Origin: Roseiarcus sp050013275
GTDB lineage: Bacteria; Pseudomonadota; Alphaproteobacteria; Rhizobiales; Beijerinckiaceae
Assembly: GCA_050013275.1 (NCBI GenBank)
Contig: JBEKFO010000167.1
Span: forward strand, 1-8,343
Direction: 5' to 3'
Length of the DNA: 8,343 nt
The first letter of the stretch is position 1. Each line of letters starts with the position of its first letter. Positions 1 through 6,573 of this stretch are shown in pieces. Below the pieces are notes generated by a model that saw only the letters and a program-made list of their open reading frames with translations, was not told where the DNA came from and did no database searches. Position numbers and translations under genes: made by a program.

Positions 1-380
1 GTGTTGTACGCGGCCACCCCGATATTCATCAAACTGTGTTCGCGGTACGCCGCTATCCAGGACTCGATGGTGATGATGAGGCCGGTGCCGAGCGCCGGGA
101 AGATGATCGTGAGGTACCAAAGGCTCACCGCCCCGTTCAGCTGGTCGGCGGTGAAATAATCGGGGAAGGCTGCGTTCGCAAGGAACAGCAGCGGAAAAAG
201 GAACACCGAGCTGAAGCCGATGGCGCTCTGGATCGCGCCGCACCAGACCAACACTCTTATGGCGCCGCCGATCGCCTTGGACTCCACCCAGGCCCTGCCG
301 CAGGTTCGCGCGTTCCACCACGAGATCCCGAAGTTCAGCGCCAGGATGAGGAAGAGCCAAATCGGAACGGTTGCGTTCAT
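1..380 (-). CDS. Multi-pass membrane protein of unknown function (N-terminal part, cut by window edge)
   Basis: The reading frame starts at ATG 380-378 and stays open to the left edge, giving 126 residues and two extra bases. A GAGGGG Shine-Dalgarno sequence lies about 9 nt upstream and fixes the start. I see three hydrophobic segments: residues about 5-22 (begins VPIWLFLILALNF), about 40-70 (a long stretch that may hold one or two helices), and about 86-111. This indicates an inner-membrane protein whose C-terminus lies outside the window. Between the first two segments is a short polar loop with NARTCGRAWVESKAIGG, which may be a conserved motif of its family. I do not recognise a function. 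Its codon use is less GC-biased than that of its neighbours (AGG, AGA and two ATA codons in a short span), which is compatible with a different origin but too short to prove it. A TATGAT box at 512-517 could be a -10 element, but no good -35 accompanies it. Confidence 0.75.
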   Translation of the reverse strand, partial: MNATVPIWLFLILALNFGISWWNARTCGRAWVESKAIGGAIRVLVWCGAIQSAIGFSSVFLFPLLFLANAAFPDYFTADQLNGAVSLWYLTIIFPALGTGLIITIESWIAAYREHSLMNIGVAAYN

Positions 381-659
381 AGCGACATTCCCCTCAGGCA
401 GGCGGCCGCTGATTTCATCGCAAATCTGGCCCGACCCGGCGGGCTTGGCAAGGCGCCGCGAGCGAATGCGAGTCTCCATGGGCGCGACGAACGCGCAATT
501 CGCTTCGACAAATCATACGGAGGAACCGACCTGGCTGGAACACTATCTTCCCTCGACAAGCCCGCGGCCGCTTTCGCAGCTGCGATCGCGCACGAGGACG
601 AGGGGACGAAAAGCGCGTTTCGCGATATGTCGCGGGCGTTTCCGCCCGAGCCGCCGTCG
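381..659. other. Intergenic region with no supported gene
   Basis: This 279-nt stretch separates the 82-aa gene from the membrane-protein gene. A frame on the minus strand (377-559, 60 codons) overlaps the membrane gene start as ATGA, but its product is arginine- and serine-rich like other GC shadow frames and it lacks a clear ribosome binding site. The part next to the 82-aa gene holds the candidate terminator at 609-648. The rest presumably carries the promoter of the membrane-protein gene, with TATGAT at 517-512 (minus strand) the only -10-like hexamer I noted. Confidence 0.5.
609..648 (-). terminator. Candidate terminator after the 82-aa gene
   Basis: Reading the minus strand, 12 nt after the TAG stop there is a 6-bp stem CGGGCG/CGCCCG with a 4-nt loop (648-633). 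A second short hairpin CGCG-AAA-CGCG (624-614) follows, then C and TTTT (612-609). The tandem GC hairpins and the short U tract suggest intrinsic termination, but the U tract is only four bases and the second stem is short. Strength is uncertain. Confidence 0.4.
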
Positions 660-908
660 CTATGGCGCGCCGAACGCCTCCTCTGGCGCTACGCCTGCCC
701 CGAGCAAGAAATAGCCATGCTGAGCGATCGCCTTCTTGGCTTCCTCCGCGAACTTGAACGTTCGCTCGTCGGCGACGTGATAATGCTCCCATTCGCCGCC
801 GGGGAGCCGCGGAAGTTCCCCCGGCGCGTCGTGGTCCAGGACGCCGAAAATGGTGCCGATCTTGGCGCTGTCGCCGCTCGGGACCCACGTCATGATTGCG
901 AACCGCAT
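660..908 (-). CDS. Small uncharacterised protein, 82 aa
   Basis: ATG 908-906 begins MRFAIMTWVPSGD and the frame ends at TAG 662-660. An earlier in-frame ATG at 1001 would add 31 residues rich in Arg, Asp and Ser. I prefer the 908 start because GAGGGAGAG lies just upstream and the protein has a plausible fold only from here. The product is soluble, with no signal peptide or transmembrane segment. It begins with a strand-like FAIMTWV, followed by a Gly/Pro-rich middle (APGELPRLPGGEWEHYHV) and then a helix-like ERTFKFAEEAKKAIAQHGYFLLG. I do not recognise the family and assign no function. It is 173 nt downstream of the dehydrogenase gene on the same strand. That is too far to assume one operon, although read-through is possible. 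An imperfect TTGGGC/TATCGG pair with a 16-nt spacer (989-962) is a weak promoter candidate. Confidence 0.65.
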   Translation of the reverse strand: MRFAIMTWVPSGDSAKIGTIFGVLDHDAPGELPRLPGGEWEHYHVADERTFKFAEEAKKAIAQHGYFLLGAGVAPEEAFGAP

Positions 909-1081
909 CTCTCGCTCTCCCTCTCGATCCTGGCGCCGCCAAGGCGACGGGACAAGGCTATCCGATAAGCGGCCGCGCACAAGCGCCCAATCTTCCCTCA
1001 TTCATCGCCAACGGACACGGGGGGCGGATGCGCTCGTCGCGCGACCCGGCGCCGAGCGTCGGTCTTTCACCGCCCGTTCCC

Positions 1082-3496
1082 CTACCCGCGCATCGTCAGA
1101 CCCGCCGGATCGTAGGCGGGCGTATTGAGCCGAATCGCCGGACGGCGTTCGCCGATGATTTCGATCTCGAACCCCGTCGCGGCGCCGGCCAGCTCCTTTT
1201 CGACATAGCCCATCGCCAGCGAGCAGTTGACGCAGTGGCCATAGCCGCCTGAGGTGACCCAGCCCACCACCTTGCCGTCGCGCCAGATCGGCTCGTCGCC
1301 GATCGCGTCGGCGTCGACCGCCTCGACCGCAAAGGCCTGCAGCCGCAACTTGCCGCCGCCCTCCTTCTCGCGCAGCGCCGCTTCGCGGCCGATGAAGTCG
1401 GGCTTCTTGAGATCGACGAAACGGCCGAGGCCCGCCTCGTAGGGGCCGTAAATCGGCCGGTACTCGCGCGCCCAGGTGCCGAAGCTCTTTTCGAGGCGCA
1501 GGCACAGCAACGCGCGCATGCCGAATTGGATCAAGCCCAGCGGCGCGCCAGCTTCGAGCAGCAGATCGTAGAGCGCGCGCTGATATTCCGGACGGACCCA
1601 GATTTCGTAGCCGAGCTCGCCGGTAAAGCTGACGCGGCCGACCAGCGCCGGGATCATGCCGACGTCCATCTTACGGAACGACAGGAACGGCAACTTCTCG
1701 TTCGAGACGTCGTCGCGCGTCAGCTTTTGCAAGAGGTCGCGCGCCTTCGGGCCCGCGATCGACAGACCGGGATAGTCCATCGACGCCGCGCGGCAGGAGA
1801 CTCCGCTCGCCGGCGCATGGCGCTCGAACCAGCGCATGTAATAGCCCTCGGCGGCGTAGGAGCAGACGAGCAGGAACTTGTCGGCGGCGTAGCGGCCGAT
1901 CGTGAAATCGCCGATCAGCTTGCCGTGTTCGTTGAGCATCGGCGACAACGCGAGGCGCCCGACCGTCGGCAATTTGTTGGCCATCACGCGCGCGAGAAAT
2001 TCGGCGGCGCGCGGCCCTTCGACCTCGATCTTTCCGTAGTTGGCGATTTCGGTCATGCCGAGCCCGGCGCGCACCGCCCGGCATTCGCGGCCGACATGAT
2101 CGAAGGCGTTGGAGCGGCGAAACGTCGCGTCTTCGCGCGGCTCCATGCCCTTGGGGGCGAACCACAGCGGATTTTCGAGGCTGCAATATTCGCCGAACAC
2201 GGCGTTTTCGGCGACCAGGCGATCGTAGATCGGCGTCGTGCGCAAGGGCCGGCCGGCTGGCAATTCCTCGTTGGGGAAGCGGATGCGGAAACGGCGCGAA
2301 TAGTTCTCGCGCACCTTGACGTTGGTATAGGGCAAGGTCGCCCAGTCGCCGAACCGCGCGACGTCCATGCCCCAGACGTCGTGGCCGGGATCGCCCTCGA
2401 TCATCCAATTGGCGAGCGCCAGGCCGACGCCGCCGCCCTGGCTGAACCCCGCCATGACGCCGCAGGCGACCCAGAAGTTCTTCAGGCCCTTCACCGGCCC
2501 GATCAGCGGATTGCCGTCGGGCGCGAAGGTGAAGGGGCCGTTGACGACCTTGCGGATGCCCGCCTTGCCGAGTTCGGGGAAGTGCTCGAACGCAGTCTCC
2601 AGACTGGGCGCGATGCGGTCGAGATCGTTGGGCAGCAGATTCTGACCGAAGTCCCACGGCGTCTCGCGCTCGCTCCACGGCTGGCAGGCCTGTTCGTAGG
2701 TGCCGATCAGCATGCCGCCGCCTTCCTGGCGCATGTAGATCTCGCCCTCGAAGTCGATGACGTGGAACTTGTCGACCTTGGGATCGATGACGCCGGGGAT
2801 GTCCTCGGTGATGAGGTAGTGGTGCTCCATCGCCAGCACCGGCAGTTCCAGGCCGACCATGCGCCCGACCTCGCGCGCCCACAGGCCGCCGCAGTTGACG
2901 ACGTGCTCGGCCACGACATTGCCCTTGTCGGTGATCACGTCCCACGAGCTGTCGGGCCGCGGCTGCAAGTCGAGGACGCGGGTGAAGCGGTTGACTTCGG
3001 CGCCGGCGAGGGTCGCGCACTTGGCGTAGGCCTGGGTGACGCCCCAGGGGTCGAGATGCCCCTCGACGGGATCGAACATTGCGCCGACGAAATGCTTCTT
3101 GTCGATGAACGGATACATCTTGGCGGCTTCGTCGATCGACAGGATCTCGAGATTCATGCCGAGATAGCGGCCGCGCGCACGCGCCATCTTCAGCCAGTCG
3201 AGCCGCTCCCTGGTGCCGGCGAGATTGAGGCCGCCGGTGACGTGCATGCCGCAGGAGACGCCGGAGATCGCCTCGATCTCCTTGTAGAGGTTGATGGTGT
3301 ATTGCTGCAGCTTGGCGACGTTGGGGTCGCCGTTGAGCGTGTGCATGCCGCCGGCGGCGTGCCACGTCGAGCCCGAGGTGAGTTCGGACTTCTCGATCAA
3401 CACGACGTCCTTCCAGCCGCCTTTCGTCAAGTGATAGAGCACGCTGGCGCCGACGACGCCGCCGCCGATCACGGCGACCTGACAATGCGACTTCAT
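1082..3496 (-). CDS. Dimethylglycine/sarcosine dehydrogenase-like FAD enzyme with C-terminal GcvT (folate) domain
   Basis: This 804-aa flavoprotein likely oxidises an N-methyl group of a methylated glycine or related amine and passes the C1 unit to tetrahydrofolate in the cytoplasm. The N-terminus carries the dinucleotide-binding motif VAVIGGGVVGAS (residues 7-18, GxGxxG at 11-16), with Glu35 placed to bind the FAD ribose. SGSTWHAAG follows at 41-49, and its His46 corresponds to the histidine that binds FAD covalently in dimethylglycine dehydrogenase. EHHYLIT (224-230) and a second FAD-contact region GVMAGFSQGGGVG (346-358) complete the oxidoreductase domain. Residues about 430-800 form the GcvT-type aminomethyltransferase domain, with NEHGKLIGDFTI (522-533; Asp530 at the expected catalytic Asp position) and FTGELGYEIWV (624-634). 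The length fits the two-domain family. The start at 3496 is set by GGAGGG 7 nt upstream; an in-frame ATG at 3532 would lie inside the upstream gene and lacks a site. It is third in an operon, 19 nt after the MFS gene. The family also includes sarcosine dehydrogenases and enzymes for other N-methyl amino acids, so the substrate is uncertain. Confidence 0.87.
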   Translation of the reverse strand: MKSHCQVAVIGGGVVGASVLYHLTKGGWKDVVLIEKSELTSGSTWHAAGGMHTLNGDPNVAKLQQYTINLYKEIEAISGVSCGMHVTGGLNLAGTRERLDWLKMARARGRYLGMNLEILSIDEAAKMYPFIDKKHFVGAMFDPVEGHLDPWGVTQAYAKCATLAGAEVNRFTRVLDLQPRPDSSWDVITDKGNVVAEHVVNCGGLWAREVGRMVGLELPVLAMEHHYLITEDIPGVIDPKVDKFHVIDFEGEIYMRQEGGGMLIGTYEQACQPWSERETPWDFGQNLLPNDLDRIAPSLETAFEHFPELGKAGIRKVVNGPFTFAPDGNPLIGPVKGLKNFWVACGVMAGFSQGGGVGLALANWMIEGDPGHDVWGMDVARFGDWATLPYTNVKVRENYSRRFRIRFPNEELPAGRPLRTTPIYDRLVAENAVFGEYCSLENPLWFAPKGMEPREDATFRRSNAFDHVGRECRAVRAGLGMTEIANYGKIEVEGPRAAEFLARVMANKLPTVGRLALSPMLNEHGKLIGDFTIGRYAADKFLLVCSYAAEGYYMRWFERHAPASGVSCRAASMDYPGLSIAGPKARDLLQKLTRDDVSNEKLPFLSFRKMDVGMIPALVGRVSFTGELGYEIWVRPEYQRALYDLLLEAGAPLGLIQFGMRALLCLRLEKSFGTWAREYRPIYGPYEAGLGRFVDLKKPDFIGREAALREKEGGGKLRLQAFAVEAVDADAIGDEPIWRDGKVVGWVTSGGYGHCVNCSLAMGYVEKELAGAATGFEIEIIGERRPAIRLNTPAYDPAGLTMRG

Positions 3497-3515
3497 GACG
3501 AACCCTCCGCTTGGA

Positions 3516-4739
3516 TCACGGCGCCGGCGCACGCGCCGGCGACGGAATGAAAACGAGCGTCGCGGCGATCGCCGCGGCGAGCAATCCGGCGAACAGCACG
3601 AAAGCGCTGGATAGCGAAAACGCGTCGGCCACCGCGCCCGTGACCAGCGGCGCCGGCAGGCGCGCGAACGAGCCGAAGAACGCCGCCGTAGAAAGCCCTG
3701 CCGCGGCGGAAACGCCCGGCCGCGACGCCGCCAGGGCGAAGCCGCAGGGAACCACCGCCCCGGTGCCGAAGCCGATGACGGCGAAACCGATCACGCTGAC
3801 GGCGAAACCCGCGCCGGCCGCGACGACCAGAAAGCCCGCTGCGGCGACGCCGAGCGAAACGACGATGAGCCTGCGGTCGTCGATCCGCGCACGCAGCCGA
3901 TCGGCGTTGAAGCGCAGCGACGCTTGACAGGCGGCGAAGAACGCCGCGCCGAGACCGGAAAGGGCCGCCCACTGCGGCGCCGCGCGCTGCAGGATCAGCG
4001 CCGCCCACGACATCGCCGCGCTTTCGCAAGCGATGGAAACCCCGATCACCAGCCCAACGACGACCAGCGTGCGCGACAGCAAGCCGGCGCGGTCGACCGA
4101 GAGCGCCCCCACCCCGGCCGCAGGCTCGCCGGGAACCGCCGACGCGACGAGCGCCGACGCAACGAACAACGCCGTTATCACGACGAGGCTCGCAACCCAC
4201 GGCCATGCGCTCGCCGCGATGAGGCCGCCCGAGACCGCGCCGACCGCAATGCCCGCGGAGGCCCCGCCATGCAAGCGCGCGAGGATCGGGCGGCCGAGGC
4301 CGCGCTCGATGCGTGCGCCCGCCGCGTTCATCGTCAGATCGACCAGCCCGGCGAAGAACCCGTAGGCGGCCAATCCGGCGAACAGCGCGAGGGCGTCGCC
4401 GGCGATGAGAAGCAGGCCGAGAACCGGTCCCGACGCAAGCGCCGCCGCGATCAGCGTGCGCTTGACTCCGAACCGGCGAGCGAACGCGCTGGCCGAAGAC
4501 ATCGCGACGAGATAGGCGCCGGTAAACAGAGTCAGCGCCGCGCCGTAGGCCGCGGCGCCGACGCCGGCGCGCGACAGAATCGCCGCCGAGGCGCCGGACC
4601 ACGAGCCCAGGCCAATTCCAAACGCGAAGAACATCGCGGCGACCGCGCTGAGCGGATTGCTTACGAGCCTGTGGGCGAGCCCGCGGGAAACGCCGGCGTC
4701 GCGCGGCGGCGCCGCCGAGAACCGCCCTTCGAGTGGCAT
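3516..4739 (-). CDS. MFS transporter, YbjJ-like, 12 TM
   Basis: A 407-aa major facilitator superfamily protein of the inner membrane. About 12 hydrophobic helices are visible, starting near residue 28 and ending near 397, with a central cytoplasmic loop around 203-225. The loop between helices 2 and 3 carries SAFARRFGVKRTL (84-96), a degenerate form of the MFS motif A. The segment DLTMNAAGARIERGLGRP (134-151) followed by ARLHGGASAG resembles the subfamily of E. coli YbjJ-type permeases, whose substrates are poorly known. The ATG at 4739 lies 5 nt after the stop of the methyltransferase gene. An in-frame TTG at 4748-4746, overlapping that stop, is an alternative start. The Shine-Dalgarno is weak (ACGGAA), so translation is probably coupled to the gene upstream. 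Lying between a methyltransferase and a demethylating dehydrogenase, it probably imports the methylated amine or exports a product, but direction and substrate are inference. The C-terminus ends in a proline/alanine tail. Confidence 0.85.
   Translation of the reverse strand: MPLEGRFSAAPPRDAGVSRGLAHRLVSNPLSAVAAMFFAFGIGLGSWSGASAAILSRAGVGAAAYGAALTLFTGAYLVAMSSASAFARRFGVKRTLIAAALASGPVLGLLLIAGDALALFAGLAAYGFFAGLVDLTMNAAGARIERGLGRPILARLHGGASAGIAVGAVSGGLIAASAWPWVASLVVITALFVASALVASAVPGEPAAGVGALSVDRAGLLSRTLVVVGLVIGVSIACESAAMSWAALILQRAAPQWAALSGLGAAFFAACQASLRFNADRLRARIDDRRLIVVSLGVAAAGFLVVAAGAGFAVSVIGFAVIGFGTGAVVPCGFALAASRPGVSAAAGLSTAAFFGSFARLPAPLVTGAVADAFSLSSAFVLFAGLLAAAIAATLVFIPSPARAPAP
3522..3541 (-). 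repeat. Perfect GC palindrome at the 3' end of the MFS gene
   Basis: A 9-bp inverted repeat CGCCGGCGC/GCGCCGGCG with a 2-nt centre lies in the last codons of the transporter gene (encoding its Ala/Pro/Arg tail), ending 3 nt before the TGA stop. In the transcript it could form a very stable hairpin just before the ribosome binding site of the dehydrogenase gene. No U tract follows, so it is not an intrinsic terminator. It might set relative expression or mRNA stability inside the operon, or be a by-product of GC-rich Ala/Pro codons. Confidence 0.6.
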
Positions 4740-4744
4740 TTCCG

Positions 4745-6295
4745 TCAAAAGTCCGTGGGCGCCCCGCCCTCGGCTTTGCGCCGGGCGACGAAGGCGGCGA
4801 GCGCCTCGCGGCGCTCCGGTTCGAAATCCGGCGCAACGTAGGTTCTCAGCCGTTCCTTGTAAACGCGCTCGGCGGCGTCGTAGGCGGTCGGCGCGCCCGC
4901 TTCGCGCCAGCTCTCGTAATTGCGCCAGTCGGAAATCATCGGCGCGAAGAAGGCGTTGCGATAGCGCGATTGCGTATGCGCCGCGCCGAAGAAATGGCCG
5001 CCGGGGCCAACCTCGCGCATCGCCTCGAGCGCGAGTTCGCCCTCGTCGACGCGGACCGGCTTCAAAAATTCCGCGACCATCGCGAGCAGGTCGGCGTCGA
5101 GCGCCATCTTTTCGAACGAGGCCTGCAGGCCGCCTTCCATCCACCCGGCGCCGTGCATCAGCAGATTGACGCCGCCCATGATCGCGCCCCACAGCGAGAA
5201 CACGCTCTCGTAGGCTGCCTGCGCGTCGAGCGAATTGGCGGCGTTGGCGTTGGAGGAGCGATAGGGCAGCCCGAGCCGGCGCGCCAATTGCCCGCCGATG
5301 ATCGCGGTTTTCATGTATTCGGGCGTGCCGAAGGCGGGCGCGCCCGACTTCATGTCGACGTTGGAGGTGAAGCCGCCGTAGACGAAGGGCGAGCCCGGCC
5401 GCACGATCTGCGCGAGGACCAGGCCGGCCAACGCCTCGGCGTGCTGCTGGGCGAGCGCGCCCGCGAGCGTCACCGGCGCCATCGCGCCGGCCAAGGTGAA
5501 GGGCGTCAGCACCACGACCTGATTGCGCCGCGCCATCTGGATCAGCCCCTCCAGCATCGGCGTGTCGAGCCGCAGCGGCGAGGACGAATTGATGATGGTG
5601 AACAGCGAGGGCTCGCGCTCGAGCGTCGCTTCGTCGAGCCCGCGCGCGATCCTCGCCATCTCGATCGCATCGCGAATGCGCTCGCGCCCCAAGCTGTAAG
5701 CGTGGATCGGCTTGTCCGAAAGCGTCAGCATGTCGGTGAGCGCGTCGAGGTGGCGCACCGAAGCGTGAAGGTCGGCGGGCTCGACGGGATAGCCGCCGAT
5801 GACGTGGATCGAATCGAAACTCTGGCTGAGGCGAATGAGATTTTGATAGTCGCGCTGGTTGCCGGGCCGCCGGCCGCCCGCGCGATCGAACGCGTTGGGG
5901 GCGCTGGCCACCGAACAGAAGGCGACGCGCCCGCCGCCGATGACGACGCTTCGCTCCGGGTTGCGCGCATGCAGGGTGAACTGGCGCGGCGCCTTGCCGA
6001 TCTGCGCCTCGACCAGCATGGGGTCGAAGCGCACCCGGTTTGACGCCGGATCGACGTCGGCGCCGGCCTCCTTCAAGATCGCCTTGGCTTCGTCATGCAG
6101 GAAATCGAGGCCGATTTCCTGCAGCACGCGCAGCGCGGCGCGGTGGATCGATTCGATCTCGTCGCGGGAAAGAAGATCGACCGGCGCGAACGGCAATTGC
6201 GGCTGCGGCGCGCGAGCCGACGGCATGGAGCTCGCCGAACGTTCGCCGCGACGGCGGCGGCGAGAGGGCTCCTCGCTCAGCGGATCAGCGGACAT
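4745..6295 (-). CDS. MttB-family (trimethylamine/betaine methyltransferase-like) protein, non-pyrrolysine
   Basis: A 516-aa soluble protein of the MttB superfamily (COG5598), whose characterised members transfer a methyl group from trimethylamine, glycine betaine, proline betaine or carnitine to a corrinoid protein. Family features I recognise are PVDLLSRDEIESIHRAALRVLQEIGLDFL near residues 38-66, the barrel segments FCSVASAPNAFD (126-137), INSSSPLRLD (235-244), TPFTLAGAMAPVTLAGA (264-280) and FVYGGFTSNVDMKSGAPAFGTPE (304-326), and GGHFFGAAHTQSRYRNAFF (432-450). The frame is uninterrupted with no internal UAG, so it belongs to the non-pyrrolysine branch. The start at 6295 follows GTGAGG 7 nt upstream. 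Residues 1-35 are a disordered basic tail with five consecutive arginines (12-16). It is first in a three-gene operon. No corrinoid protein gene is seen nearby, so the methyl acceptor is unknown. Glycine betaine or another betaine is the best-guess substrate, inferred from the dimethylglycine dehydrogenase-like gene downstream. Confidence 0.87.
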   Translation of the reverse strand: MSADPLSEEPSRRRRRGERSASSMPSARAPQPQLPFAPVDLLSRDEIESIHRAALRVLQEIGLDFLHDEAKAILKEAGADVDPASNRVRFDPMLVEAQIGKAPRQFTLHARNPERSVVIGGGRVAFCSVASAPNAFDRAGGRRPGNQRDYQNLIRLSQSFDSIHVIGGYPVEPADLHASVRHLDALTDMLTLSDKPIHAYSLGRERIRDAIEMARIARGLDEATLEREPSLFTIINSSSPLRLDTPMLEGLIQMARRNQVVVLTPFTLAGAMAPVTLAGALAQQHAEALAGLVLAQIVRPGSPFVYGGFTSNVDMKSGAPAFGTPEYMKTAIIGGQLARRLGLPYRSSNANAANSLDAQAAYESVFSLWGAIMGGVNLLMHGAGWMEGGLQASFEKMALDADLLAMVAEFLKPVRVDEGELALEAMREVGPGGHFFGAAHTQSRYRNAFFAPMISDWRNYESWREAGAPTAYDAAERVYKERLRTYVAPDFEPERREALAAFVARRKAEGGAPTDF

Positions 6296-6335
6296 TTGCG
6301 CCTCACGTCGTACTTGTTGCGGCCCCGCGTCCCTA

Positions 6336-6443
6336 CTCCCCGTTTGCGGGGAGAAGGCTAGGATGGGGGGTTGGGGGATCAGCCGCATTGGCGCGGACGA
6401 TCGCCTAGCCTCTCACCCCTTCCCTCTCCCCGCAAACGGGGAG
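6336..6443. repeat. Mosaic palindromic intergenic element (two inverted copies)
   Basis: Two copies of an 18-nt palindrome lie here: CTCCCCGTTTGCGGGGAG at 6336-6353 and its exact reverse complement at 6426-6443. Each can fold alone as a 7-bp stem with a 4-nt loop, and the two can pair with each other. GGCTAGG (6356-6362) and CCTAGCC (6404-6410) extend the outer pairing, so the whole unit from about 6336 to 6443 can form one long cruciform or hairpin. Runs such as GGATGGGGGGTTGGGGG (6361-6377) and CTCACCCCTTCCCTCTCCCC (6412-6431) flank the palindromes. This matches a repeat type common between genes of Hyphomicrobiales. It encodes nothing. It sits 40 nt upstream of the MttB-like gene, so it is either in that operon's leader or overlaps its promoter. 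Confidence 0.85.
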
Positions 6444-6523
6444 AAGGGGCGCTCACGCCGAAATGCGCAGCGCTCCGGCGGCGAAGCGGACTGTAGCGAG
6501 CGATCCCGACGGCGCCACGCGCG

Positions 6524-6549
6524 AAAATGGCATCGCGACATGCCAATTT
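6524..6549 (-). terminator. Candidate intrinsic terminator after the LysR gene
   Basis: On the minus strand, 24 nt after the LysR stop, AAA-T-TGGCAT-GTCGCG-ATGCCA-TTTT forms a 6-bp stem with a 6-nt loop. A T:T mismatch and three A:T pairs follow, so the tail is a U tract paired to an A tract. The stem is only moderately GC-rich and the U run is four bases, so termination may be partial. Confidence 0.5.
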
Positions 6550-6573
6550 GGCCGTCGCAGCCGGCGCCTGCCC

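Noticed and set aside
377..559. A 60-codon minus-strand frame whose stop overlaps the membrane-protein start (ATGA)
   Set aside because: The overlap is attractive, but the product is Arg/Ser/Pro-rich with no motif, and no good ribosome binding site precedes it.
36..968. A 310-codon plus-strand frame at the left end
   Set aside because: It covers two minus-strand genes and their spacer in antisense, and its composition changes from place to place as expected for a shadow; no family features.
1031..1058. Inverted repeat CGCTCG/CGAGCG downstream of the dehydrogenase gene as a terminator
   Set aside because: The loop is 16 nt, the stem is short and no U tract follows on the minus strand; in such GC-rich DNA this can occur by chance.
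1526..3550. A 674-codon open frame on the plus strand antisense to the dehydrogenase gene
   Set aside because: Its product is a low-complexity mix of Ala, Asp, Arg, Gly and His typical of GC-rich antisense frames, with no recognisable domain, while the opposite strand encodes a clear FAD/GcvT enzyme.
4733..6043. A 436-codon open frame on the plus strand antisense to the MttB-like gene
   Set aside because: Same shadow composition (Arg, His, Gly, Ala, Asp), no domain, and the minus strand carries a convincing MttB-family protein.
6336..6443. The repeated palindromes as a CRISPR array or a phage attachment site
   Set aside because: There are only two copies in opposite orientation, no regular spacers, no cas genes, and no integrase or tRNA nearby.
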